DNA of 64,000 nt, from contig ML976657.1 of NCBI GenBank assembly GCA_010015655.1, positions 608,264 through 672,263 on the forward strand. The letters are read 5' to 3'. The notes beneath the pieces were generated by a model. It saw only the letters and a list, made by a program, of their open reading frames with translations, searched no databases and was not told where the DNA came from. A program made the translations under genes and the position numbers. This stretch comes from Bimuria novae-zelandiae CBS 107.79. Its lineage: Eukaryota; Ascomycota; Dothideomycetes; Pleosporales; Didymosphaeriaceae. Below, piece by piece: positions 1 to 13,319 of the stretch (positions are counted from its first letter, which is position 1; each line of letters begins with the position of its first letter).

Positions 1-836
1 GAGCATAGCGAGCAGATGTCTTGGCTCCTGCGTCTGCTCGACTTGCTCGAGTCGAGCTCGTCGAGCAGTCACGTGACCTCCAGATACCGCGCCCCCATTG
101 GTCACCTGTGGACCATAGGCGCCCTGGAGCCTAGCCAAGTATCTGTAAGATTGGATCTTAACACTGTGCGCCACAAGTAGTATATTATACTAAGTTTAAA
201 TCTCGTGCCTTACGCGAGCGGGTAGTAGTACTAATAAATAAGTAAAGAGTAAAGTAAAGACCCTTAAAGGTAGGTGCTAGGGCAAATAAAGTAAAATTAT
301 AATTCTTAATACTACTATATACGTTAAGTAGCTATTCGCGTAGCACGTTATTACCTTAGTAGTTCTAGCCTAGCCCACGTTAAAGCTTTTAAAGCTTATT
401 AATAAGGAGTTATAGGGCTTTAAAATATAACTTATTAAAGTTAGCGTTAATTATATATGCTAGCGTAGTTATTTTTTACTTATTAAGGTATATTTAATAG
501 TTTTCCTCTATGTAAAAATAGCTCTTTATTATACCTATTATTATTTTAAGGTTGTATCCTTAACCTGCAAGGCAATTATAGTAGTAACTTAATACTTTAT
601 CTTTTAATATAATAAAGAAGACTTAATTTTAGTGTAGTTTAAGTAAACCTATCTTGCTATAATTATTGCGGAAGATCTTAAATTTAGTGTTAAATATATT
701 ATATAGTTTACCTTTAAAACGCTTATTATTGTCGTACAGCTTATAGAGGTTAGTAATAAGTTAATAAGTGTTATTAGGACGTATAGTATCCGTAGGGTTT
801 TCGCGCTGCAGAGGAGGGTTATATATATTATATAGG
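1..836. other. RIP-degraded DNA left of gypsy copy A1
   Basis: The first ~165 bases are GC-rich and end in a stretch resembling the 3' end of the LTRs found elsewhere here (GGATCTTAACA at about 153-163), so they may be an LTR fragment. The rest is AT-rich with stops in all frames and few CA/TG dinucleotides, as expected of a RIP-mutated repeat. I could not assign it to a transposon family. The 5 bases before 842 are one arm of the gypsy target-site duplication. Confidence 0.4.
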
Positions 837-841
837 TTTGG

Positions 842-1014
842 TGTCACGAGTCGTAGGTCGAGGGCCGTCGAGGGCCCTAGTCCGCTCTAGACCGGCGCTA
901 TCCGGGCCTTCCGCCTATCTACTTCCCTCGCCGCAGCCCTTCTCTTCCCTCTCTAAGGGATCGCCTTAGTACTGTGGATAGACTGAGTCGCCCGTAGTCA
1001 GGGCGCTTTTTACA
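842..1014 (+). repeat. 5' LTR of gypsy A1
   Basis: 173 bp starting TGTCACGAG and ending TTTTTACA. It remains GC-rich although the interior is AT-rich; it contains few CA/TG dinucleotides, so RIP had few targets. Confidence 0.95.
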
Positions 1015-1179
1015 ATACGATCCCTTACCCCCTTATATCTAATTCACCTGTACGATAGAATCGACACGAAGAGTTACCTACCAGATCTTAAAAATAGCAG
1101 GAGACCCTTAAAGCAGGTTACTACCTATAGGACCCTCTAAACAAGAGCCTCTAATAGTTATAACGCCTATAGAAGACCT

Positions 1180-2530
1180 AACGATACCTATAGACCTAGA
1201 AGAAGACCTCCCTGCTATTATAGGTAGTAATAATAATTAATAATTAGAGGAAGTTACTCTTTAAGAACGCCTAGGCGTGCTATAGCTCTAATAACGTATT
1301 TAAGAACTAGAGGCCTCCCTAATAGCAGAGCGTTACCAATCTAAAGGCAAGACCCTAGTTAGAAATAAGATAATAACTACTAGCATCTCTAATAACTCCC
1401 TAGAGCCCGAGGAGGGTCACGGCAACCTAGACAAGGCTAAAGACATAAGTAATAACCTATTAAGTAATAGCTTAATAAAAGACGCGTCCTTAAGCTTAGA
1501 TAATACTAGTTAAGACTAATTTAGGGCCTCTAGAAGCATCCGACGCCTGCGAAAGAAGAATAGATAAGGCTAGGCCTATACTAGTCGCGATAAAGAACGT
1601 TAGATCTAAATAGTAGCTACTACCCTAGACGCACAGCTACTAAAGCCGCTAGAACCCCCTTAATTTAAGGGTAGAGGTCGTAAAGAACTAAACTTATAAA
1701 AGAGGGCCTGCAAGGACTATATTAACTTCTTACCTACCCTTAAAACTAATAAAGCGCAAGTTAGGTTCGTAGTAAGATACTTAGGAGATACATAACGTAA
1801 CTACTAGAACTAAATAGTCGCCAAGATCCTAGAGCGGAAGCGACACAGGAAAGTTACCTAAGACCTTCTATAGTAGACTATAGTAGACTCCCTAAAATTA
1901 GCTTAGAAGCGAAAGAGTGCTGCTCGCTAAAGGATTAAGGTAGTTAAATAAGGTAAAAAGACCCCCACAGAACTCCTTAACTACCTTAAGGACTAATAGG
2001 AGGAATGCGACCTAGAGAAGGCCTTAAATAATAATAATAAAGACTATATTAATAACTTCTATATGGCACTAGACAAGAAAATTTAAGAATGCCTTAAATA
2101 GTAGCTGCGTAAATAAAAGAGCCTCTCTTGCTTAAAAGCGAAGGTAAATATGTATTAGTAAGCGTTAAAACCTTATAAGTTAGGGAAATAACGTATACAC
2201 GATGTTAATAATAACTTCCTTAATAAGCTAGCTAATAAAAGGCGCGATCGAAAGCGATCTAGGTTAAATAATATAAGACTATACTAGAGACGCCACGATA
2301 GCGACCGTCGCGATAAGGACGGCAAGAAGAAGGCTTAGGTAGTAAAGAATAGGGATAAGGACTAATACTTCTACTACTACGAACTAGGCTATTATAAGGC
2401 GTCCTGTTTAAAGTATAAGGCCGAGGCGGGGAAAGACAAGCTATAGACTAAGAGGCCTAATAGTCTACAGGCAAGGTTAACTATAATAAGGGTTAATAAT
2501 AACTAGTTATAGCTATAAGGACCCCTAGAA
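1180..2530 (+). pseudogene. gag of gypsy A1 (RIP-broken)
   Basis: Decayed capsid/nucleocapsid gene; both limits are approximate because no start codon can be fixed. The conserved frame is interrupted by many TAA/TAG codons where glutamine or tryptophan is expected. A CCHC zinc knuckle is recognisable near 2365-2412: the pattern reads Y-x2-Y-x4-Y-x4-C around ELG and KASC, with cysteine and histidine codons converted to tyrosine (TGC to TAC, CAC to TAT), which is what RIP does. A basic segment (about 2220-2340) precedes the knuckle. It would have formed virus-like particles and bound the element RNA; no functional protein can be made now. Confidence 0.75.
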
Positions 2531-5500
2531 ATAGGAGCGGTAGCTTACTAATTGCGCTGGACGGTGAAGTACAGCACGAGGGCAACTAATAATAGATTAA
2601 AGCCCTAGTAAACTACGGAGCTAAAGCGAATTTCGTTAGCAGCAATCTAATAAAGCGGTTAGGGGTTATAGTAATAATAATAAAAGGTAAACGCTACGTG
2701 GCGCTAAACGGACAAGACTTAGGCGTTTTAGGCCAGGCGAAGCTCCCCTACACTATTATAGACAGTCGTAGTAAAACTAAGAGCGGTAGTTGCCTATTTA
2801 TAGTTAGTAATATTAGTAGATTCGACATGGTCCTAGAAATGCCCTAGCTAGCAGAATGGAACCCTATTATAAACTTCTATAATAAGACTATCCGCTTCGC
2901 CCATGGGAAGCGCAAATAGACTAAGATCTTTACTAAATTAGTAGAAGAGTTCGCCGGCATGGCTAAAGACATAGTAAATAACTATTTTGTTATGTATGCC
3001 ACCCTAAAGGACACATTAGGAGGCCCACCTAGGACGCTACCTGAAGAATACTAGGGACGGTGGGAGAAAGCCTTCTTTAAAGAAGCCGCGAGCATCCTTG
3101 CCGACTATAGCCCTTACGAGATAAAGATTAATATCGAGGAAGGTAAGGAAGTGCCTTTTAGACCACTCTATAGTCTATTAGAGTTAGAGTCGGTAGTTCT
3201 GCGCGACTATATCTAGAAGAACCTTAAATAGGGCTTTATTTAACTGTCGCGATCGAGCGCCGGGGCACTAATCCTTTTTATAAAGAAAAAGGATAGAGGC
3301 CTCCGCCTCTACGTTAACTACAAGGGACTAAATGCAGTTATAATAAAGAACTAATACCTACTTCCCTTAATATAGGAATCCCTTAACTAACTAGGGGATG
3401 CCTAGATCTACACTAAACTAGACCTAAGGGACGCCTACCACCGCGTCTAAATTAGGGCAGGAGATAAATAGAAGATAGCCTTCTAAATAAGGTACAAATA
3501 GTACGAATACATAATAATATCTTTTAGCTTAACAAACGCGCCTGCGACCTTCTAAAGCTATATTAATAACACACTATTAGACCTTCTCAACATTTACTAT
3601 ATTGTGTACCTCGAAGATATCCTTATCTACTCTAAGATAAAAGAGGAACATATCCAGCACGTTTAAACAGTGCTAGAACGCCTTATTAAACGCTAGCTAT
3701 ACGCTAAACTATCTAAATGCAAATTCCACACACGCAAGGTAGGATACCTAGGCTTTATAGTATCCCTAGATAGCGTAAAGATAGAGGAGGACCGCGTCGC
3801 CTCTATAAAAGATTAGCCTAAACTAAACTTAGTTTAAGCAGTTAGGATCTTCCTTAGCTTTACTAACTACTATTAAAGGTTTATAGAAGGATTCTCTTAA
3901 GTGGCGGCACCCCTTTACGCCCTAATAAGAAGGCTAGAGGGAGCCACTAAGGGCGAACAGCGATAGAGACTCGAGGAATTAGTTATAATAAGCCTACTAA
4001 AGCAGGCTAAGGCCTCCTTTTACTAGCTAAAAGAGAGCTTTATACAAGGGCCCTTACTAGCCTACTTTAACCCTAAAAGACCCTTAAGAGTAGAAACTAA
4101 CGCTTTAGGTTTCGCGATCTCGGGTATCTTAAGCCAATCGTAACTAGACAAACATGGGAAGCTATAATAGCACCTAGTTACTTTTTATTCGCGCAAGATA
4201 AACTAGGCAAAACGAAACTATAATACGCATAATAGCGAGTTACTAGCAATTATTAAAGCTTTTAAGCATTAGCGATACTACCTAGAGGGTATTAGCAAGA
4301 AGGTTAAGCTTCTAACTAACTATGCTAACCTGCAAGAGTTTATGTCTATAAAAGTCCTAACTAGATGGTAGGCAAGGTAGGCCAAATAGCTTGTAATATT
4401 TAATTTTAAAATTAAACACTATTTAGGAAGGATAAATCCTGCTAACGGACTATCGCGGAGACCTAACTACGAGTTAAAGGAGGAAACAAGCTTAGGCGGG
4501 ATAGGTAGTTCCTAATAGAGACTCCTTAAGGCCCTATAGCACAAGTTATAGCTAAAAGGCAACGCTTTAGACAAAGCAGGCGTGGCAGGCAGCCTATAGC
4601 CATTAAAGTAGGCAGGAAGCCCTAGACTAGTAGTAGTAATAAGGGTCGCTAGACCTAGAATGTTAGTAACTAAGGAGGCAGTAGTAAACAATTTAGTAAG
4701 CGCTTACCCTATAGTAGAGCTATTAAAGAGAAATAGCCAGGGGGACGAAACTGTAGAACGAATCCTCTAGTACCTCTAAGGGCTAGAGATGGCAAAGCCA
4801 GAATGGCTAAAGCGCTAGATAATTAGACCGGCTAACCTATTACGGTACGAGAATAGGCTATACGTGCCACCTCTAGCGAGGGTATACGTCCTTTAATAAT
4901 GCTACGATAACCCCCTCGCGGGCTATTTTAGCTTTACTAAGACTTTAGAGCTAGTGCTATAAGAGTTCTAGTAGCCTAGTGTCTAATAATACGTAAAGGA
5001 CTACGTCTAGACCTGTTAAGCGTGCTCTAGGGCGAAACCTATCTAATACGCGACGCATGGCTAACTTAATAGCCTACTAGTCCTAAGGGGTATCTAGGAG
5101 GATATTACTATAGACATAGTAATAGATCTACCTAAGAGTAAATCTAGAGCCTATCGTTATAATAGCATCCTAGTAATTATTAACTAGTTTTCTAAGATGG
5201 CACACTACATCCCCACGCGAAAGAACCTAAAGGTAATAAAGCTAGCTAAGGTCTTTAAAAGAGAGGTTCTGCGCCTATATAGCCCTCTAAAGTTAATAGT
5301 TATAGATAAAGGTAGCCTATTTATATTAGCTTATTAGAGCACCTTTACTTAATATTTAGAAACTAAGCGACTTCTCTCTACTACCTTCTACCCGCAGACA
5401 GATAGACAGACAGAACAATAGAACTAAACGCTTAAATAGTACCTTTAAGTGTTCTGCAACTACAAACAATCTAATTAGGCGGACCTTCTATTTAAAGCAG

Positions 5501-6300
5501 AATATTCGTATAATAATAGCATCTATAGCTCTACAGGAGTGTCGCCATTTATTATAGTGTATAGCCTAAATCTACTAATAGTAGGCCTACCCTAAGAAGT
5601 ATAGTTGCGCGGGTTAGTACCTACGGTAAGGGCTAGAGCAGTAGTTCTAGCCCAGACTAGGGCCTAGATAACCTAAGCGATCCTTAGGGCACAGGCGTAC
5701 TAGGCGACGTAGTATAACAGGAAGCATAAGGCCTAAACCTTTATAGTAGGGGACATAGTATACCTTAACGCCCGCAACATATGGTTAACTAAGCCTAAGA
5801 AGAAACTTAACTATAAGTCCTAGGGTCCCTATAGGGTAAAACAGCAGATTAGTTAATAGGCATATAAGCTAGAGCTGCCAAAAGACTTTAACATTTACCT
5901 AGTGTTCCATGTGTCTCTCCTAAACCAGGCAGCCCTAGAAGGACTACTATAACAAGAGCAAAGCCCGCCTAAGGTTATTATACCATAAGCAAGGGAGGAT
6001 ATATATCTAATTAAAGGAATTAGATCTAGAATACTCCAGGACAGAGAATGGCTGTATAAAGTTAAGTGGAAAGGATACGATAGCGATAAGAACTAGTAGT
6101 TATCTATAGAGGAAATCTCTAAAGGGGCGATAAAGCAGTTCCTAAAGGGCTTAGACAAGGAGACTAAAGGTCGCCCTAGATAGGAGCCTAAGAGTCGGGG
6201 TCGCCCCCCTAGAGAAGGAGGAAGACAGCACTCGATAGTAATTAGTAATAGATTACCCTAGAGAGTACACTTTATAGGCTGCGAAATACTAGAATAAACA
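2530..6300 (+). pseudogene. pol of gypsy A1: protease, RT, RNase H, integrase, chromodomain (RIP-broken)
   Basis: Domains in order: an aspartic protease remnant near 2605-2660 (LVNYGAKANFV, from a D-x-GA type site), reverse transcriptase about 3100-3800 with the catalytic region reading VYLEDILIYS near 3605, RNase H about 4070-4330, integrase about 4860-5600 (KTLELV and PLAGYF zinc-region remnants, then an ITIDIVIDLPKS core), and a chromodomain at about 6010-6140 (EWLYKVKWKGYD). Dozens of in-frame TAG/TAA codons interrupt it. A chromodomain identifies chromoviruses, which use it to target heterochromatin. The YLED reading differs from the usual YLDD by a transversion, so it may be ancestral to the copy and not RIP. 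Confidence 0.88.
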
Positions 6301-7853
6301 AGATAGAGGATTCTTAAATAGACTAAAGACTAGAACAAGCTATCTAGGCCTATTCACGCCTCTTAGGGCCTAACAGAGGCTTATAAGCCTATTCGGACCG
6401 TACCTAACGCGATTATAGCTAACCGAAACCTAACCAAAACCACCTAAGGGTATAGAACGTAAATAAAATCTAGACACCGTTAATAGGGGCAGGAATCCCT
6501 AGATTATACTAGATAACCCTCTTAATTAGTTAGGCGCTTAGACTTGTAGGCTTGTTAAAAAGTCTCTTAACTACCCTTACTCTTAATTTTCTTTTTTACT
6601 TCCTCTGCGAGGAAGTCTAGCGTGGCTAAGATACTAGCCTTAAACGCTAACTACCCTAAATTAGCATTAATAACCCGGGATTAGGGTTAAGAACCCTTAC
6701 TAACTTAGGAGCAACCTTCTTGCGCCTAGGGGTAAGAGCACTAGTAGTAACTAGGGAGGTTAGACTACCCCCCTCTATAGTAGAAGCTTTCCTCTTCTGC
6801 TTCTCCTTAATAGAAAGGCCTACCACCGAAATAATCTCCTCAGGAGGCCAGGTGTCATAACCTAAGTAGTAGGGGGTTAATAGGTTTCCGCAGAATTTAG
6901 ATCCGGTAGCCCTATGCGACTTAGTCTAGATAACCCTTAACTATACTAGATAACACTTATATAATAATATTACTTTATTCTGTCTCTAGTACCTGCGCGG
7001 TGGCCTTTACTAATACCTTATCTAATCTAGAAAGGTTAATCTTATCGCATGTGTACGTATTAATTTGGCTCGAGCGTAGCATAAGGGTAATTAGGGTACT
7101 TAACACGTTCTTTAAGTTGTCTTCGGGTATCTGCTACTAATTAGCCTTAAAACCCCTATATAACCCTTAAAGCGCTAACTTACCTGCTAATAATCCCTAC
7201 TACCGCCATAGCAGGCATCGTAGCGGCAGATTAAATTATAGTCCTTTAAATCTATTAGGCTAAGATTAATATACACTACCCTAGACTAGACACGACGCAT
7301 CTCCTTAACTTAAAACTAGTAAAGCTTTATCTTCTTGTAATTAGACTACTTAAGGCTATCTAGGATAATAAGAAGGCAGGTATAGTATAGGTTAATAGTA
7401 CTAATCGCGCTCGCACGCGCCTTATTAACTAGGGCCTTAAGAATAGCGTTCGTGGTACTTATAGTGCTAAATAGTATAGGTATGTCTAGACAAAGTCCGA
7501 AGGTTGCTAAAGAGGGCGGTAGAGAAGTAATAAGTACAGGGACGACTTAGTAGGCCTGCACCAGGTTAGTCTACCTTTACAACCCCTAAATTTAGAGTAG
7601 CTAGGTACCAAAATGGGGGGCATCTAGGGTTAGGCACCCTAGACTACTATAGATTAGCTAAGTCGTACTTACAGGTTAGGGAGCCTCCGGGATAAGATAA
7701 GCCACCAAGTAAAGAGTAAGAATAAGGGTTTTAGGCCTTAGTATAAGCCTAAGATTTAGCTTACGTTATTAGCTTACGTAATACGCAAGGCCTAATTAGG
7801 CTAGTTATTACGTGCTTATTCTCGCGGTCGAGACCCTTAAAGAAAAGAGCCTT
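6300..7853. other. Long pol-to-LTR spacer of gypsy A1
   Basis: About 1.5 kb between the end of pol and the 3' LTR. Decayed by RIP but still showing stretches of open frame on the minus strand, such as a lysine/arginine-rich stretch around 6690-6850. It may be a decayed antisense frame like the one in gypsy B, but I see no domain. The last bases before 7854 are the purine tract for plus-strand priming. Confidence 0.45.
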
Positions 7854-8026
7854 TGTCACGAGTCGTAGGTCGAGGGCCGTCGAGGGCCCTAGTCCGCTCT
7901 AGACCGGCGCTATCCGGGCCTTCCGCCTATCTACTTCCCTCGCCGCAGCCCTTCTCTTCCCTCTCTAAGGGATCGCCTTAGTACTGTGGATAGACTAAGT
8001 CGCCCGTAGTCAGGGCGCTTTTTACA
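7854..8026 (+). repeat. 3' LTR of gypsy A1
   Basis: 173 bp, identical to the 5' LTR except for one G to A change that I can see. Followed directly by the TTTGG duplication at 8027-8031. Confidence 0.95.
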
Positions 8027-8031
8027 TTTGG

Positions 8032-9559
8032 CTACTATGTAGGAGGAAAAGTATTATACTACTACTATAGAGGTTATCCTAGTAGTAAGTAGTACTCTTT
8101 TAGTTATTATAGACGCGTCTTAAGTTATAAGATAGGTAGATAAGGGAAGCATGCTAATAAAGTTATTTAAGAAGAAATAAGTAGGTAGTATAAGGACTAT
8201 TAGGATAGTTTTAATAAGGGGCTATTATACGTTAGCACTAGCGGATAATTTAGGTTAAAATATAAGTTAAACTTCTTTATTATTCTAAGCTAGTAAGTTA
8301 CCTCTTTATTAGTCTATTTATAATATTTACCTTGTAGCATTTCTACTATATTATAGGTAATTAATTTACTATCTTTAATAATAAAGACGCCTTGCTTACG
8401 TAGGTAGTTGTTAGATTAGACAACCTACTGTGAATCACAGTAAGTTATACTGTTGCCTACAGTATGAGTGCGACCCATCTACTGTCTCCTTACCTAAACT
8501 ATCGCCCAGAGTGCGATAGGATGAAGAAGGGAGGCTGGCGCACTATTACCCCTGCACTATCCTATATAGTGCAAGCGTGAAACATCGCTAGATAGACACC
8601 TTGCGCACATCCACGGTTTCCACAATTAATCATCACATCCATTAACTCTCATTATCGCATTATCTTAAAGTGACAGAACACTATCAAATCTGACAGTAGT
8701 CTTAAAAGTTTAAGACTAGAGTCTTGTCTACTTTAGCAAATAGCTTCTTTAGCTATCTTTTAAAGATAAATATAGACGTTTCTTATAGCTTATAGTCCTC
8801 CCAGCCACTATCTAAAAAGTGGTAGTATTAGAAGAGGAGGTATGTGTTAACAATTTTTACGTTAATAGTTATAATTTCTATATTCTTATTAATATCTAAA
8901 AGTTAGCCTTACTTATTTTTATTAATAAGCGCCTTCTTATCCTTCGTGAGGTAGTTAGTAAGGGATATTATAGAGGTAGTAGAAAAGTAACTCTTTAAAA
9001 GTTAAAGCGCAAGTTAGTAGTACTATTAAAAGTAAGTACTTTAAGCGTAATAGTAAAGACTTAGGTAAACGCTTAAAGTTCTTATTATTTTATAATAGGC
9101 TTTAACGCGTAAGCTTCTAGCGAAGGCGTAATAGACGTAAGGACTTAGGTAAACGCTTAAGGTCTTATTTAGTATATAGCCTATAGTATTACTATACTAT
9201 TAGTCGTGTCTCTTCTAGTTCTCCTTACTATCTATAGTTATCTTATAGCATTGCTATACTATAAGGTTAACCACTAATTAGTGTTAGTTTATAGGTATAA
9301 AAGGGAATAATAAGTGTATAAGTAATAAATCTCTAGTTTTTATCTTCTCTATCTACTATTAGACTTAATAGTGCTATATAGCTCCAAGTTTGCTCTATGT
9401 TTGTTAGTATACGGAGTTGCGGTAAGGCTGCGCTACGTGTACGTTACACGGCGTTGGGTTTGTGTAGCAGCACGGAGTGGAGCTTCCAGTTGTTTATGTA
9501 GCAGCACGGGACGAAGTTTCCGGTTAGGTTATATAGTAGATTGTGTAGACAGCAAGGGG
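8032..9559. other. RIP-degraded DNA, with two less mutated islands
   Basis: Continuation of the sequence interrupted by gypsy A1. It is AT-rich and stop-rich except for two islands of normal composition: 8430-8690, and 9410-9560, which contains two imperfect ~35-bp repeats starting GTAGCAGCACGG at about 9461 and 9496. A short open frame of 68 codons covers the second island but has no recognisable domain and I do not call it a gene. Family of the surrounding repeat unknown. Confidence 0.4.
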
Positions 9560-10887
9560 GTACAGACAAAGCTATAAGGATTTAGGCAGGACTACTAACG
9601 TCTTTAACTTATAAGCTAATTTAAACAGTAGTATATATGCTAAATTAGATCCCTATAGAAGTATTACAATAGAAGACACCATATAAAATTATATAAGAGA
9701 TAAAACTAAAGGTTTAATATATATAACTAATAGGCTATTAAGCCTATATACTTAATCGCTGGCTAAAACGTGTAGACAAGCTCGAATTAAGAGCTTTAAT
9801 AGGCTACCTTATTAGCTACAACTCTACTAATATTTTTAGGATCTGGCTACCCACGAAGGACCAGGTTATACGCATTGAAGATATTATTTTTAAGCCTATA
9901 AAGTTCTACGATGGACTGTAAGACTACGCTTAAAAATTAATAATTAAGGAGGTTATTATACTTCTTGCATTTCTAAAGGAGGTTAAACTAGATAATATAA
10001 TAATTAAAGATTTTTTAATAACTTAATAATATTAATAATAAACCTAAGACGCACCTGCACACTCTAAGTTATACGTAAAGAGTAAAGATACTAAGGAGAT
10101 TAAGCTAAGTTAACTAAAATAATTTAGTAAAGGCTTATTAGCTCTAGAATAGTTAACGCTAGGTCTATTAGATTAATAGTAGCTCTTAGCTATCTAGCGT
10201 AAAGGCTATATACTAAATTAATATTAAAATAACGCTTCTAGACGTTAAAACCTTAATCTTAGTATAAAGAATATTATTAAAGGTCCACGACGCATAAGAC
10301 AAAACGCTAATTTTTAGTGACTGGAGAGATAGTATACTTACGCTATATTATATAAAGAATTAGGTAGCAACTACTTTAAAGCTTTTTAATTACTTTAAAG
10401 GCTAAGCTAATAATAAAAATATATTGCACCTAGGTTCCGAAAGCTCTATAATTGTATTAAGAGCTAGATTACTATTAATTTAGAGAGTAGTTTTAATAAG
10501 CTATATAAAAAAAGTATTATAAAATCTAAGGTAAAGGTTACTTTGCTAAGATAATATAAATAGTAAAGACTACTAACGCAAAGGTGCTATCCCTAATATA
10601 AATATTTATATATAAGTTTAATAAAGATAGCTACCTTTATTAATTTAAGATATAACTTATTGTTCGCGGCGACCTATAATAGCTATATAAAAATACCTAC
10701 GTAGCTACGCTAGCTACTTAAATATTTTAAGCACTTATTATAATAGCTAATTAATTTAGATTAGAGCTATTTTAATACGACGCATTAAACGCGTTTCTTA
10801 ATGCTATACTTAATTCCAAGCTTTATACTTAGATACCTAATAGTTTTAAGAAAGATCGAAAGTTACTATAGATACTAAGAGTCCTAT
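9560..10887 (+). pseudogene. copia pol, left fragment (integrase end, start of RT)
   Basis: Frame-preserved copia polyprotein with TAA/TAG stops. It shows LELRALIGYL and TNIFRIWLPTKDQV (9780-9860), the copia integrase tail that precedes the RT linker, then a linker rich in decayed codons, then DALNAFLNAIL (about 10770-10805), an early RT motif. It ends at the CCTAT target duplicated by gypsy B. No function is possible. Confidence 0.75.
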
Positions 10888-11343
10888 TGTTAGGATCTGA
10901 ACGAGCGGCAGTAAAGGAGGGCCAACGGCGGCCATGGCGGGGTAACCCATAGTGGGACCGCACTACCGAGGTCACGTAATGTACCCTCACGCCAAGCCAC
11001 ACCATCACGCCAAGACAGTGATAGCAGTACCATCACTAATACTAGTACCATTAGACCAAGGTCATGATGGCACAGAAACGGGTGATGACAGAAGAAAGCC
11101 TACGGGTATATAGAGAGCTCGAATATCCCTCTGGATATGTGTGTTTAACCTGTTTATTAATCTATCGTTTGGATCTGAATAAGCAACCTTGTTGATTTAA
11201 TTATACTGTATACACCTTTGATACTAACGCTCTTAGTAACAGGCGCAAGCTATTACTACAACCCTCTCTTGTCCTACTAGTACTCCTGCCCGAGAACTAA
11301 CCTTAGCCCCTTAGAGAATAGCTACCTCTTTGGGATCTTAACA
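10888..11343 (+). repeat. 5' LTR of gypsy B
   Basis: 456 bp, TGTTAGG...TTAACA. Relative to the 3' LTR it has many C to T and G to A differences, consistent with RIP after insertion. Confidence 0.95.
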
Positions 11344-11399
11344 TCTTGAACACCTTTAACATAAGTACTACTAGGACCCCTACCTCTTCCATGGCTTTG

Positions 11400-12420
11400 G
11401 ACAACCACGTCACCCCTATAGGGGATGGCAAGAACAAGGCACACAAACCTAACTTATATAATAGCAATCGTACCCTCCTTAACACCTAGCTATTGCAACT
11501 AGACCTCTACTTCTTTAACTAAAACTAAGACTATAAAGATAAAAAGAAGGTTATCTTCGTAGCGACCTATATGCGAGGAAGCGCTAAAGAATAGATCTGT
11601 CCTTACCTAGTTAAATACCTAGACATGGATTACGATAACGAGGATGAAGACTACATTAATAGCAACGAAGATGCTATCAACATTATTAAAGACTACGCTA
11701 ACTTTAAGAAATACCTTTAATAGATGTTTAGAATTGCTAATAAAACCGCTATCGCTGAGCGTGCGATCCAGATAATCTAACAGTAATAATCTATAGCTAA
11801 GTATGCAGCTGAATTCCGCAAGTACGTCGTGTAACTTAACTAGGAGGATAAATTTCTTAAAATAATATATAAATAAGGACTTAAATGCAACGTGCGCGAA
11901 GAACTACTGCGTAGTAGTGTAAAAGTAGAGACCCTAGAAGAACTATACGAAGAGACTATCTGTATTAATAGGGAATAGTTCGCCTTGTAAGAAGAATTCC
12001 GCAGGAATCCGAGGAACGTTAGTTTCGAATAATAGGCACCTATAGTCTACAGGGCGCTACTAAAAACACCTCGACGCCAGTAACGCAACTATTACGGACC
12101 CTAACTAATAGAAGATATCTAGTTTAACAACCTAGAAAAGGGAACAGGAAAGGTTATAGGCTTCTAAAAGCCTAACTAGCGTAACCTAGATAGAACCTAA
12201 CGCAAGGGGACCGGGACGCGCTTATGCTTTACATGTGATAAACTAGGCCACATCGCTAGGAACTGCAGATCTAAGAACAAGGTTATTAGATAGTTAAACG
12301 TACTATTCGTCGCAGATGCAGACGCAACCGACGAGGAATGGTAAGTAATAGACGCTATTAAGTAACTTAATATCTAAGATAAAGACTTAGAGCGATTAGG
12401 ATTGCTTGACTTATGACTCT
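11400..12420 (+). pseudogene. gag of gypsy B (RIP-broken)
   Basis: The nucleocapsid CCHC zinc knuckle is intact at 12225-12266 (CFTCDKLGHIARNC, C-x2-C-x4-H-x4-C). Upstream lies a charged capsid-like region with frame-internal TAA/TAG codons. Start not determinable. Intact knuckle residues with broken surrounding codons fit RIP of a formerly active element. Confidence 0.8.
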
Positions 12421-13319
12421 ACGAGGATACATACGAAGGTTTAAATAAGGAAGAGATAGAGCTAATACCTTAATCTTCTACACCTTACCTTAGCTAGAGC
12501 AAACCTATTACTAGTAAGACGACGAATGTTTTCGACTTCTTAGAAAGACACTAACTAAGGGAAGGAGACTTCGGGTTTACAGTAATAGAATAATAAGACT
12601 ATATAGCCGCATTTTACCACGCCTACTAACCTAATCTAGTTAGCAAGGCAGCACGTGAAATAGCAGACTATCGCTATGCCCACGAAGACCCTAAAAAGAA
12701 GTACCTAAATAAAAACCCGAACTACGAACTATAGTACAACCTGGACCACCGCAACCCTACGCATGAGACTATACGATAGACCCTCTATAAAGAAGATTAA
12801 TGTACCCTTTATTACTAAGCTAAGGAATATAGCTACTTTCCCCAAACATACTAACGATGTAGATAGGAGTAGTTTAACTACCTTATTAATTATTACGACG
12901 TTCACCTCTAGAATAAACGTAAAACGCGATACTTTCTACACCTTAACTAAGCACTAAACTAAGCACTATTACTACTAGTTAATAGAAAATACGCGTTAGA
13001 TAAATAGCAAACATGCTTATACCCTAACTATAAGGAACATAGGGAGTAAAAAGAAAAGCATGGGTTTAATCGCGTACTAAAAGGGACTACGACCCTTAGG
13101 ATTAAAACGGTAATAAAGGAAGAAGACGGTGAAGCTATCCTAAAAAAGGCCTAGTAGTAGCCTTAAGGGAAAAAGAAGGAAGGACACCTCAAACCTACAG
13201 AGCTAGTTACAAAGAAAATGTCTTTTTTAGACTTAGGCTTAGGCGAGAAAACGCCTTTAAGGAACTAAATGCTATAAACAGTTAAGTATTAATTAAGCTA
13301 CTAGTATAGCTTAATAGAA

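Larger units (their letters stand above)
842..8026 (+). mobile_element. Ty3/gypsy chromovirus, copy A1, full length, RIP-inactivated
   Basis: Complete LTR retrotransposon of 7,185 bp. Two 173-bp LTRs (TG...CA) flank a gag-pol region and a 5-bp target-site duplication TTTGG lies at 837-841 and 8027-8031. The two LTRs differ at one position I can see (GACTGAG versus GACTAAG), a RIP-type G to A change. A purine-rich tract (AAAGAAAAGAGC) precedes the 3' LTR. Domain order protease, RT, RNase H, integrase, chromodomain places it in Ty3/gypsy. A copy of exactly the same length lies in inverted orientation at 23483-30667. About 1.4 kb separate the chromodomain from the 3' LTR, longer than needed for a gypsy 3' end. 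Confidence 0.95.

Noticed and set aside
8430..8690. GC-normal island with TGTG...AACA ends, considered as a solo LTR
   Set aside because: Flanking 5-mers do not match (CCTAC versus CTATC).
9371..9577. 68-codon plus-strand frame next to the copia remnant
   Set aside because: Composition is driven by two imperfect ~35-bp repeats; no domain, no family resemblance, surrounded by RIP-degraded DNA.
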